This document shows positions 35,865-48,486 of a stretch of DNA of 64,000 bases, in pieces. The stretch covers positions 62,001-126,000 of the forward strand of contig JAIUCV010000349.1 in the NCBI GenBank assembly GCA_026724425.1, given 5' to 3'. Each line of letters opens with the position of its first letter. The first letter of the stretch is position 1. The notes beneath the pieces are model-generated. The model did not search any database. It was not told where the DNA came from and saw only the letters and a list, made by a program, of their open reading frames with translations. The position numbers were made by a program, and so were the translations under genes. The stretch comes from Erythrophleum ivorense. Its lineage: Eukaryota > Streptophyta > Magnoliopsida > Fabales > Fabaceae.

Positions 35865-37534
35865 TTTTCAAGAAGTTTGGCTAACCAAGCATCTCATTTA
35901 ATACATGAAGGAGATATACTATACCAGCTAAGTCATACATTAAATGAAGTGAATCAAACGAAAAGTATAAAGAAATATTACAATTTATGACTCCGAATTA
36001 AATATATTTATATTAAAAGATTTTAAATTTTAAAATTATTTTAAAAGACTTGTGAACCAAAATTTAAGGTATTTTAATATAAATATATTTAATTTAGAGT
36101 TCTAAATTATAATTTTTTTTGTATAATTTAATTTTAAATCCTAAAATCCTTTAAAAATTTTCTAATTTAAGATTCTTCAATATAAATGGCTTCCATTGAG
36201 ATCCAGAATTGTAATTTTTTCAAAGGAGTAAAACACTATTTTTTTCCTTCATAGATGAGTTTGTTATCAATTTGATCTCTTAGATATGGTTCTTCTCAAA
36301 ATAGTCCCTTACAGGTCAAGCCATTATTATTATGGCCCCTTCGTTCTATTGATGTTAATAAATGAGTGACATGGATTGTTAATTGATCACTTGGTTGTTA
36401 AGTGTTGACTTGGGTTTTTTTCTTTTTTTCTCCGGTCCTTCTCAAATTACCAAAGGTGTTGAATTAAAACATTATGATTTTTCCCTTTTTTGTTTTATCC
36501 CCTTCGATCAACAAAATGAAAACAATTTGATTTGTGGGAGACCATTTTGAGAAGAAGCATCTATGAGTAACCAAATTAAGAATAAACCCATCTATGAGGG
36601 ACCAAATTAGGTACTCATATAGGCCTTATGAAATTTTTCATAATGCTTGGGCTTAGTGAAGTTATAAGGTGAATCTTAAGGGACATTTTAATATATTTGA
36701 CACTTGGATAAACAAATATTTTGGATATATTTTATTTACTATTCCATTTTAATTTAGTCTTGGAATTTTATTGGCATTTTTTTCCTTATCAAATTCAATA
36801 TTTTTTGGTTTATCATTTCATTTATAAATTTTCTAGTTAAAGTACTTATTGATTTTTTGATATTCTTGATAGATATGCATTAATATGTTTGTGTTCTATC
36901 TAATAATTGATTATTGTTATCTAAGTAAAAGATTATTAATATTTTGATAAATTAATTATGGATGAACAATAATGAATTATTAGACTAATTAACAGATTAT
37001 GTTTTAATAATATCAAATAATTAATTAATTAAATTAATACCATTAAAATAAATCAAACCATGTGATTGGATAGCCTGTAATAAATTAGAACATCCATAAA
37101 CCTGTTAAATAAGAGACCTTATGTTATAGCATATATCTTAAGCTAGTTACAACATGTATCTTGGGCTAGTTACCACCTCCCCATGCACTCGTGTGTGTGA
37201 GCGCGCGCATGTGCACACACACACACATATACAACCCTTTAGTTATTGTTTGTGGATCTAGAAGTTGTAAACCTTCTCACTCCTCTTTTCTTCTTAACTT
37301 TGTCTAAAGATTCTAAATGATAGAATTGATGGGTTTAAGCTTGATTCCAGATAAAATTTTGAACCATATCTTGTACTTATCTCTCACATATGAATTATAA
37401 CAAGAAAAACTATCAAAATTAGAGGACCAAAAATTTTCTTTTGAAAAAAAAACTATCAAGCTCAATGTGAACAAACAAAAATTGTTTTCTAATTGTCAAT
37501 GCAAAATTTGGACTCTAGACATACATATAGAATT

Positions 37535-37700
37535 GGGAAAATTATGTTTAAGGACCAAGTGAAAAAAATTATTTTTAAGGATCTTTATCACTAGGTTTAA
37601 CAGTTTATTGCTAAACTCAGTGGTAATCATCCTAAAACAAGTGATAACAGGTCCTTAAAAATAATTTTTTTATTTTTTAGTCCTTTATTATAATTCTCCC
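37535..37700. mobile_element. Mutator-like MITE with a proven empty site
   Basis: This 166-bp element has ends GGGAAAATTAT and, inverted, GGGAGAATTAT. The arms pair on through TTATTTTTAAGGA. The flanks are TATAGAATT (37526-37534) and TATAAAATT (37701-37709), a 9-bp duplication with one change. The equivalent place in copy 1 (about 2070-2082) has one TGTAGAATT and no insert. It therefore arrived after the block duplication, or was in only one parent copy. Confidence 0.85.
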
Positions 37701-38067
37701 TATAAAATTTCAAGAATTAAGTTTATGGAGTCTAATGTGTAATGCCAGATATGAACATTAATTATGAGTTAAATAATAAGGTGTATAATAATTGTATCAT
37801 CATCAATGATGTTGATTCTTGTACTATTAGTCAAACCATTTTTGGTTTCTATATTTATATGCAGCAAATGCTTAGACAATTGTGACAAAGCAAGAAAAAA
37901 AATTCATTACAAGGAAAAAGGGGGGAAAATTCATCCCTTCTCTATGGCTGAAAGTAATCAAGTTGTTATTATACAAATATTTTGACAATAAAACTACTAT
38001 TGATATCACTAATTTCAAAAGAAATATAAACCCTAGGTATCCAAGAAAAAGAAGAAATATAACCCTG

Positions 38068-40274
38068 TACCAGTGAGGAAAGGATTTACTTAATGACATT
38101 TCATTAATAGAGCATGATTTGGAATTGTTGTTATACTGTTTAGAACCTAATTTGTTATTTCCAATGGTGGGCTCCATTCAACCATGCATAAAGAATGTTG
38201 GTTCTTATGGAAATGACAATCAAATTGAATCATTGCTAAGATATGAAACAACTGTAGCCATGGAAGGCCTAACATCTGAATTTTCTTGAACACATGACAA
38301 ACCAATATGGATGCACTTAATCACTTCATTATAAGATCCAAATTCTTTGATACTTAAATCCAATATCTCTAACAATTTGTCATCCCTCCATTGCTTCCAC
38401 GCCTACAACAATTAAGTAAAATTGATTATTCTAATTGTTACCCTTCTAACTAGCATATACATTATTAAATTAAATTCTCTCCAAAGGTGTTGAGATGATT
38501 ATATAAGCAATATTAATGAGAGAAACAAATTATCATAACTTACATAGTTTAAGAGGCCATCTGCATATTGTGATTTATGACAACTTATATTTTTCTTTCG
38601 TCTAACAATTTCTAGAACTGTAGCTCTAAAACTAACAATGTCTGATTTCTCATAATATTGTCCAAGCATTGCATATTCTGGAGATATATAACCACTAAAA
38701 AATGAAAAAATAATAGCAATGTTGGAATTTTATCCAAGAGATAATAAGAACATTTTGGTCATTTAAAACTCAATAGAAATCAAGGCAAGCTTTTCTATGT
38801 AGATCAAGCATTATTCACATTACATTGGGTCACAACTTATTTTTCTTTATTTACCCATACCAAGATAAATATAGAGGTAAGTTAAAGGAAGAAAATTAAA
38901 AAAAAGAACTTACTATGTTTCAACAATTCTATTTGTACTCCCTTTAGTTTCATTAATAGCAACCATTCTAACCATACCAAAATCTAAAATTTTTGCATTC
39001 ATCTCGTTATCTAACAAAATATTGCTAGGTTTGAAATCACAATGTATTATTTTAAGGCAAGAATACTCATAAAGATAAATAATTTCATGAGCAATTCCTC
39101 CTATAATTTTACAATGCTCCAACCAATTTAATGTTCTGCTTTTTTGGGAACCTATAGAAAAATTTCTCATGAGTGATTCAAGTGAGAAAATAAATAAATA
39201 CAGTCCTTAAACAATTAACTCAAGCAAAATATAGAAGGCACTAAATAAATAATAACATGCATGACATATATGAACTAGAAATTTCAACCAAAAGTTAAAA
39301 TGAGTTTAGAAGAGCCAAACCAAATAGAATTGGTTTTTTTTTTCTTTGGCTTTTAGGATTCGGATGACAAATGCTATAGCCACCAGAATCGGTTTTTCCG
39401 TTTTTGTATCTACTTAAGTTTTCTTTCCCAGGCATCATTTTTGGGTTTTGAAATTGTAGGGCTTGTAATTTGTATGGAAGCACACGCTTACCACCACCCA
39501 ATTTTCCTTCCTGCGTTCTTGGAATTCATGTTCTAGTTCCTAGGTTTATGATTTGTAATTGATGACTGACAAAAGACTCGTTCCGTCACCAGAAGAGAAG
39601 AGCAGCTGAGAAGGAAAGATGCTCAGAAGCTCAATTTCAGAATATGAATATACCAGCATTTGATTTCAATAGGAGAATCAGAATAGGAGTGAAAGACGAA
39701 AAGGAAGGCAAAATAGGTATTAAGTAATGGGAAACAATCAGCCCTTTATCGATTGGTTTCTCTCTTGATATTTTAGCAATTTTATAAGAGTCAGGTTAGA
39801 TTTACGGTTTTAATGTGTATTTTTTCTATCTCAGAATTGTTAATTAATAATTACTAATGCTCATGTGATAATTTTTTTAAACAAGATGATATCTATGTAG
39901 CTTGTCATTTGTCACATAGATATCAAAATGCCAAATAAGATTCAAAAACCATGTTGCACCACCTCTTCACAAAGATCAAGGTCAATTGTTGTTGTTTATA
40001 AACTAGGAGGACATTACAATTTATAATTTGTAATTAAAAATAGATAAATATAATTTTTTAAATAATTTTGATTAATTACTATTTGTATAAAAACGGATAA
40101 TAAAAAAGAAAGGGATGTTTGAGTAAGGAGTAATAGAATGAAAAATACGTAAAATAGTTTTGTCTGAGAATAGCCATATGGCGCTTCTTCATTTTACTCC
40201 GTAGGCAAGACAAAAAAGTATGCCAGCAACAACAATGGAAACCACAACAACCACGATGGTCCTCTTTCCTTCTC
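38068..40274 (-). pseudogene. CRK locus C: kinase pseudogene lacking exons 3 and 4
   Basis: Membrane exon 40153-40274 is 22 bp short of the 144 bp in A and B, is frameshifted, and has lost its donor (TT for GT). Exon 5 (38914-39151, HRD changed to HCD, DFG kept), exon 6 (38544-38694) and exon 7 (38402 to about 38068) follow at normal lengths. Between exons 5 and 2 the sequence jumps at about 39329 from intron 4 into the intron 2 inverted-repeat unit. The glycine loop and catalytic-lysine exons are therefore deleted. Exon 7 has TGA and TAA stops, a further TGA after FFMHG, and no final stop in frame. It cannot encode a kinase. Confidence 0.9.
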
Positions 40275-40454
40275 CTGTATAAACATAAGATGTTTCCACG
40301 TGTCACGCACATGTCATTGGCTAAGAGTAAAGTATGCAATTTTTATTTTACAGGCTCAGTGTAATTTATAAAAGAGATAATTTTTAAATGAAAGTTTTAT
40401 TTTATTTCATTTTTTGGTAAAATATAAAGACCAAATACTTGAGAAAAAAGATTA

Positions 40455-40754
40455 GAAACAATTATACTAAATGACACAGAACTTATAAAATTTATAGTAA
40501 AAGATCTTAAAAATTATAACTATTTTTAAAGACCACAATTATTATTAAGTTTAAAAATATTTACTATTAAGCTCAGATAAATTACTATTGACTTTAGTAA
40601 AATAGTAATTTTTTAATTTAATAATAATTTTTTAAAATTCAATAATAAATCTTTTAAAACTTGATACTAATTATAGTTTTTAAAAATAATTTTAATTTTT
40701 AAAATTATTCATCATAAATTTTATAAAATTTGAGTATTTAAATATAATTTTTTC
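40455..40754. mobile_element. Mutator-like MITE (foldback) in intron 1 of locus C
   Basis: This 300-bp element is related to 14346-14619: it shares TTATAAAATTTAT inside both arms, with ends GAAACAATTATAC and, inverted, GAAAAAATTATAT. The flanks AAAAGATTA and AAAAAAATTA look like a 9-10 bp target duplication with one change. The corresponding place in locus A (about 6220) lacks it. Confidence 0.7.
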
Positions 40755-42195
40755 AAAAAAATTAAAAGGGAAATGGGTGTCCCCATCAAATCAGCGAGAA
40801 GACAATGAGATATACCATTGAACGCCCTATCATAAATAACTAGCCCAGATTGACTTCATTCCATCGGTGTTGAAAATGATTACCACACATATTTTCTTCA
40901 TTCCACCGTTGTTGAACTTTAACATTCCAATCGTTGTTAACCATGTTCCTCAACTTAGAGAAAATGCTGTATAAATCAGAGTTGTGGTTTCAAGGGGAAT
41001 TGCTTCCTTTCGCCAATTGCTTTGAGTCACTTTAAAGGATCACTTTGCTGAAGCCATAAGACTGGGCAAGTTTTAACCCCTTGAGAGTTCCCTACCGTTC
41101 AGCTTTCAAAGACGGAGGCCTTCCCATAATTTTTTGAGTATCCACCATTATGTCATCATCCTATCTAATTAGACTTCCTCAAGCTGCACTATCCATGTCA
41201 TCTCTCTAATTACAAAAGGTTTTATGAACATTAATTCAGTGTTTAAAATTTTATGATCGTCAATTTAATCTTAAAATTTACTATCATTAACTTAGTCCTT
41301 GAAAAGTTCTAGTGACATCAATTTAGTTCTAAATTAGGACTATAATAATAATTTTTAAAATATTTGGAATGAATTGATGTTAATAAACTTCTATAAAAAT
41401 ACTAAATCGATGGCAATAATAGTTTTAAAAAACCAAAATAGTAGTTTATCCTTTCTTGGAATTACCTATTTCAAAAGTTTTCCTCTTCTAAATCAAATGA
41501 AACGAACTGAAATAGTTTTATATTAATCTGATAATATTAATAAAGTAAATTACTCTTTTAACCTTTGAGAGCTTTTTCAATTATATAACATTTTTTGAAA
41601 ATATACATTCATCTCCTTTAAAATAAAAAAAGTGACATGCTTACTTCTCTTACAATAAACAATAAGTCATAATTACACTTATTTTGACTATAATATTTCA
41701 ATATCTATTATTTATATTATAAAACAAGTAAATAAATATACATTTGACTAATATAAAATATTCAACTTTCAAAATGATCAAATTATACAATTATTTGATA
41801 AAAATATAAAAAATAAAGAATATATTTATAAATTATTTTTTCAAAATTTAACAAATTTATATGTAATAAAGTAATTTCAAGAATAATATTGATGTTAAAT
41901 ATATTATGATAAACATAAACATTATAAAAAATTTAATAAAGTTTCAGAATAAATTAAATTTATGATTTTTAACACAAAATTAATAATATTAAATTTATAT
42001 TTATATTTTTTAATATAATAAATTAGTATCAATCTTAAAATATTTGACCATATTTCAATTTAAATATATATATAATAATTGTATAATTTAAAAATATGTC
42101 TAGAAAAGTACCCTTAATATTTTTGCCAAAAGACTAAACTTATATGTACTTACTTCTATTCTTATTATTAGGTTTTGTGATTAAATCATAACAAA

Positions 42196-42346
42196 CACTA
42201 CAAGAAAAATAGAAATTAGTGACGAAAAATTGGATAATTCTATCACAAATTAATTAGTAACAAATTATTTTTGTGGCTAATTAATTAGTGATGGAAATGG
42301 AAATTTCGTCGCTGATAAAAATTCTATCACCAATTGTGGGTATAGT
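42196..42346 (-). mobile_element. Outer CACTA element, 3' terminal arm
   Basis: It begins CACTACAAGAAAAATAG, a canonical CACTA terminus, followed by subterminal copies of AGTGACGAAA and similar words. The sequence is cut after 151 bp by the inner CACTA element and resumes at 61937. The orientation is minus, because the gene on its continuation reads right to left. The 3-bp flank on the left is AAA; the other end is outside the window. Confidence 0.82.
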
Positions 42347-42670
42347 CACTACAAAAAAACAGCAAATTTGCGACGGAATTTAGCGACGGAATTTTGTTCC
42401 TTCGCAAGTTCATCACAAATTCGTCACTAATTCCATCGCAGAAATTAGCGACGGAATCTGTGACAGAAATTTTCCGTCGCAAATATTTCCGTCACTAATC
42501 CGTCGCAAATCAAGTTAGTGACGGAGTTCAACGACGGAAAATTCCGTCACTACTCAGTGTATTAGTCAATTCCAATTTTGTGATGGAATTTTGTGACGGA
42601 ATATTCCATCACTAATTTAGCGAAGGAATTGTTGTCACAAAATGTTCCGTCGCTAAATCCGTCGCAGATT
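42347..42670. repeat. Inner CACTA left subterminal repeats
   Basis: GCGACGGAAT, its inverse ATTCCGTCGC and near variants occur many times in about 320 bp, in both directions. In En/Spm such subterminal motifs are binding sites for the TnpA-type protein. That role is inferred here. Confidence 0.8.
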
Positions 42671-45600
42671 ATTTAAATATTATTTTTAGATAATTTATAT
42701 GATATAATGACTTATATATATATATATATATGTATATATGAAACCGTTGCAAATTAGTTAAATATTATTAATTGTGTGTGTATATATATATTATAGTTTA
42801 ATAATTTATAGATTATAATTTAAATAAATAATTTAATAATTTCAATATCAAAATAGTAAAATGTGATAAATAGTAATGTGGTTAATTATTCTATGAGTAA
42901 TAAAAGGCTTCCATTCATATTCAAAAATTTAAAAAAGGTCTAATTTATTTATTTTAAGTCATAAATTAATATAAATATAAAATATATTTAATTAACTAAA
43001 AATAGTAAAAAAGTTTAGAAATTTAAAATTATGATTTAAACAACTGTGTATAAGGAATGATTGAAATAAAAATATACAAAATAAATAAAAGTGAAATAAA
43101 TATTTCACTCAACAAAATTCAAAAGATAAATGATATAAAAAAATTTGACATGTCTATTTTCCAGAATTGTATAAATATTAAAAATGACTCCACTCAGCCA
43201 CTATCCTCAATTACATCATGTCTCTCACCTCTTTGTGCTCTTAATCGATTTTCTCTCTTTGTCATGGTGTAAACTCTCAGTTAAATTCACATATTTTTTG
43301 TGGTGTTTTTCTATTTTTGTTAGCACTTTTTTAAGTGATTGTGTCAAGGTTTTTCTTTACTCGAAAACTAAGTCTTTCTCTCGTTTAAATGTCAAATCTC
43401 TCAAATTCTTTCATAAGAAGCAAAGACAAAATACCGAAAGGTGGAAAATCAAAAAATCTAAAATCTAATACATATTATATAGTTATGTAGTTAGAGAGAA
43501 AGAATAATATAAAAGAGTATGTATCCAATTTATTTATTTTTTACACCTATTCCTTTTTTTTCCTCAATCTCTTTTAATTACACTATATGCAAAAACATAA
43601 TTAATATCCTTTTTATTTTCTCATTTTCAATTGAGATTTGATTGTTGGTTTATATTTGTTTCTAATTTCATTTGCAATGATATTTCATTTCCTACTCATA
43701 AGAGTCCAAGAGATAAGAAAGCTTTTTTTTCCCCTCCCAACAAAGGAAAAAAACTTGTCAAGATGATTGTTCTGAACATAAAAATTATCATAATATATGA
43801 TGTTAATTATGGTTTACCAATCTATTAAATCTTACTAAGTAACTTATTTAATTACCCAACTTCTAATTTATAAAAAATAAAAATAAGTGTTAGTAAATTT
43901 GACTATAACATAATGTTGTATTCATTAAATAATATGAAAAATAATTTTTTTTTGTAAACTATATAGTAATTTATGTCGTTAAATTATAAAAAGGTATGTT
44001 ACATATAATATTGTTAATGTAAAATTTTGATATAAATTATGAGTTCGTAACCTTTTTTTAAATTTTCACTCTTCTAATAACTTATGTTGAGATTTAGCCT
44101 TAAATATGAGTAATTTGTTTTTAACAATTCAATATTATATAATTGGACTTTAAAATAATTTTTCTTTTGTATTATATATTTATTGAGGGATTTGAAAATA
44201 AAAATCTATAGAATTTTACCTAAGTTTAGTACTTTAATATATACTTTTGTATGTGTGTGTGTGAGAGAGAGAGAGTTGGAATTATATACTATAGTAGAAG
44301 AAAAGTTCATAATTTCTATTCTCTCAATCTACTTTGAATGTTTTTTAATCCTGCTTAAATTAGAGTTAAGCTCATATTTTTGTTAAAGTGTGTAAGCTTT
44401 TTAATATATATATATATATATATGATAATATGGAAGTTGTTGAATTTGATATAATAAATGAATATTGACTTAGTTATTGTTCATGTTCCAACATTTTTTT
44501 ATTATTTAATAACTATTCGATTTTGATAATAAGTTTAACTACTATTACTTTATTATGGAATGAAGATGCTTTTTTTACTTCAAGAAAAGAGAGAATAATT
44601 TGTGTCTATTGTCATGAGTAACTTTTTTTCTTAATAAAAACTTTAAAACTTGAAATTTAAAAGCCATCATACTTTATACTAAAATTTAATTGAATAACAT
44701 CCAACCCAAAAAAATTAATTGAATAACTCATAAATCAATTTGATTAGAAGAAGATGCATTTCTAGTAAATATAATCACTATTTATTTGTAATTTTTTATA
44801 AACAAAAAATAAAGTAAATATGGTAAATTATCGAACTTATTTACAGAAATTAGAAAAGGTAATTTAAAACTAAATATTAGCTAATATATATAGTATAGGG
44901 ATTTAATGAATAGGTTAATAACAAGTCAATAAGATAAAGAGACCTAAAACTTGGAAGCATTGTTTTTGGTAAGCAAAAGAAATGAAATAACACAAAAGTT
45001 TTTTTTAAGAAGAAGTGAGTCAATTAAGGAGGCCTTATAGCATAATAGCAAATACAGTTTTTAGCATTGAAATTAGTTTTTTCTTCTACTTTCTACAATG
45101 ATTTAAAAAATTATAGTCCTTTTTTTCAAATATTAAGAAACAAGAATTAAACAGATTTAAGATATATTAATCATTCTCCTACTTTGATTTAAAGTTATAA
45201 ATTGTTTATGAGAAACTCAATATCTCAAAAAACTATATAGTCAACAATACTATTTATTCATCAAAACTTTTTTTATAATTGAAATCACATATTTTAATTT
45301 TAAATTATGATCAAATTATATTTTAAATTTTAAATAAGAAATATTTATTAATTAAAATATAAATGAGATTGATATATACAACCACGCATTAGTGATAATT
45401 TGTTTATATATTAGAAGTTTAAAAGATTAGACATATGAATTCATTAGAATTGATTGTCAATTAGATAATAAATTGTTTTATTCCATAAAAAACTGGATTG
45501 AATTTCCAAAAATAAATTTGTGTGTAAATCTTCACCAATACAAAAATCTCCTTGCATTTTTAAGGAATATTATATGTAATATGGTGGGTTGGATCCCACA

Positions 45601-47774
45601 TATAGTTGTTTGTACACAATCATATTAGCCAAACTTGAAAGCACATGTGATTAGTAAAAATTGGATGCATGTAGTAAATATCACCGAAAATAATGTTCTT
45701 TTATGTCATTTTGAATTATTAAATTATTAACTTACCAAATGTTTTAGTTAATTTTTAGATTTAATCTTTTATATAAATTATCTTATCAAATTTGATATAA
45801 TATATATATATAACTATGCTAAATTGTTGGAATAACATCCTAGTAGATTTTTTTTATTGTCTAATTCTAAATTAAGCATATTTTACAAAATTAATATCTG
45901 ATTCCTATGTTGGAATAACCTATATTAAGTTTTAATAACATAAGTAAAAGATAGCAAACTCATTTCGCATACTTCGTATAGCCCATTTAATATATAAAAA
46001 CCGTTAGTCTAGCAAACCCATCATGCATCCTTCATCTTTTGAAGAAGGGGTCATTACATTGGTTCATCCATTGTTAGTCTACTCACGTATTAGCTCCAAC
46101 ATGAAGCAACTTGGTACATATAAGCCATTAGGAAAATTTTAATTTTACTTATGCGTTGAGATCGTGATACCAGGTTCCAAAACAATTAACTTTTGCTGTT
46201 CAAAATTTTATTAATCATTTTTCAGATGTTACTTTTGCTGCAATTCTTCTGATTCATGTGCCATCTAGGATGTTGGAAATCCAAGCCTTTTATCAACATT
46301 TAGATATTGTTGTCTAAAAAAATAAATAAATTACTACTTAATTTTTTATAAGTTACTGTTGTTATAAATTTAGTTTTAATGTTTTAAGAATAAATTGTTT
46401 GATTAAATTGATACTATTACAATTTCTTAAAGCTTAAATTAATGACTAATCAAAGACTAAATTAATGACGTTAAATTTTAAAAATGACTGAACATAATTT
46501 ACAATTACTTTAAATTTATTAAGTTGACCAAAAATACATTTATATCTTGAATTAAAGATGTAAAATCATATATAATTACTTGTATGAAAACAAATTTGCA
46601 TCTCTGATGATTTTTTTAAAATGTTTTTTGTATCAAGTTTGTGTATCATTAAACTTTGTCCAAATTAATTTCTCGTCGAATGATTTTGACATCCCATTCC
46701 TCAATAATAAAATTAAAATTAATAGTTGTATATCTATTTTAATAATTAAGCTTTAGGTAAATATAATAAAACTTTATTCATATAATTATTTTTTAGTCTT
46801 AAGATTTTTATTAATGTGTTAAACAACAAAACCTCTAAGATTGTTTTACACAACTGATTTCTTGAACAATATAACAAAATATGGAATTCCTTATTATATC
46901 CTAAAATTAAATATTGAGCACTAGTAACGTTAATGGGGACATAGATAACTCTAAAAAACCAACCACTACTGTTTATCTACATTTTTTTTAGTTAGGAAAT
47001 GAAAGAATAAATATCAAATAAACTACTTTTATAAGTTTGCAATCTACGTTAGATAAACATCTAAGTTGAATAAAAAAATCATTAAGTGGTAGACAGGGTG
47101 TAAAATGTGATAGCCAATTTTTACATATCTAAATCTTTGTTCATGGTATTAGAGGAAATTTAACAAAATGATAACAGAATGACAATTTGCTTGTCAATTT
47201 TAAAGTATAAAAATGTAAATTTAGAAAGAAAATATACTTATTAAATGTATAATAGAACTAGAAGAATTAATAAAAAATTTTAAGTAGAATTAGAAGAAAT
47301 AAAATATATAAAAATAATATTACAACTTCTTACAACTTGATTTTTTTTATAGTTATAACTAAATTTCCCTAAAGTTATAACCAGTTCCTTCCAAAAATAA
47401 TTTTTTTCAAACTTGAAGTCTTTAACTAGAATTTTTTCTTATACTTGGAAAAAATTTGAGTTAAATAAAATTGATAATGAAGGACCTTTTTCAATCTTGG
47501 AATTTTGCTTTAGTTTCTCTAAGGTTCATGGTCCCATTCTCTTTTGTTATCTTTTTATTTTTTTGGGTTCAAATCATAAGTTTTCTTGAATCCACTAGTC
47601 ATTTTCAAAACTCTATTCTATCATTTTTTTTAAATGTTTTACTTATGCTAGAGTTTAATTATATTTTAAAATATTATTTGTTCCTTTAAATCTTTTCTAG
47701 AGTTTTGTGTTTAAAAAAAAGTATTTGAGAGATATTTAAATTACAAAAAATTCTTTCTATTGATCATCTTTATT

Positions 47775-47960
47775 TAGCTCATAGATGAAGAGAATTTAGG
47801 TCCTAAACTTACTTTGAGTTCTTCTACAATCCACACCGCCATTTCATCTACAATCTGCATACCGGTAACGGACTTGGACAAGCTCTCCTTCTTGTGCTCT
47901 ACTATCGTCAGTGAGTTGCTCGAAAATTTCATAGAAGAGATAAATTTAATGGACCGCATC
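47775..47960 (-). other. Possible captured exon
   Basis: On the minus strand a frame of 61 codons (MRSIKFISSMKFSS, SKSVTGMQIVDEMAVWIVEE) ends at CTCAAA followed by the donor-like GTAAGT. Its base composition is clearly less AT-rich than the surroundings. It looks like a single host exon carried within the CACTA element. I do not recognise the protein, and no second exon was found. Confidence 0.3.
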
Positions 47961-48447
47961 TTAGGTAAAACTATTTTAAGTATTTGTTATTCAATTCTCT
48001 TACAAACATGACATGTGAAAAAATTAAAAAAAAAAATCATGTGATGAAGAATTGTAAAATATATCCACTTATTACATTTATATTGGAGAACCTAATAACA
48101 AATATCTAGAAACTATATCTAAGTTTAAAAGATTAAAGCAGTTATGTGTAATTGATTTAAAATTTTAAAAAAATTATGTATATTTTAACTTATTATTTAA
48201 TACTTTCTTTTTAATTCATATATTTACTTAAATTTTAACTTATTATAAAAATATCATGAAATTAAATAACTATATTTATTAAAATTTTAACTTATTATCA
48301 TATAATTCACATAATTTATAATAATTTATTTTAACTAATAATTTTATAAAACATATATTTTAATTTAAAACTAGCACACAAATTATTATAATTTAAAAGA
48401 ATGTTGCACGATGGATGTGCAGGCAAAGTCACCAATTTTGTCACTTT

Positions 48448-48486
<39 letters not shown>

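Larger units (their letters stand above)
35865..42190. repeat. Duplicated block, copy 2 (around CRK locus C)
   Basis: This is the partner of 440-7930 (see that entry). 35865-38067 is the 3' flank and has no gene. It contains a CA/TG-rich microsatellite at about 37190-37228. The block stops exactly where the outer CACTA element begins, so the ectodomain exon expected further right is not in the window. Confidence 0.85.

Noticed and set aside
42196..42346. The left arm alone as a small independent CACTA MITE with its other end near 62335
   Set aside because: The sequence at 62320-62340 lacks a TAGTG end. A reversed CACTA gene and minisatellite follow directly, so it is better read as the arm of a larger minus-strand element.
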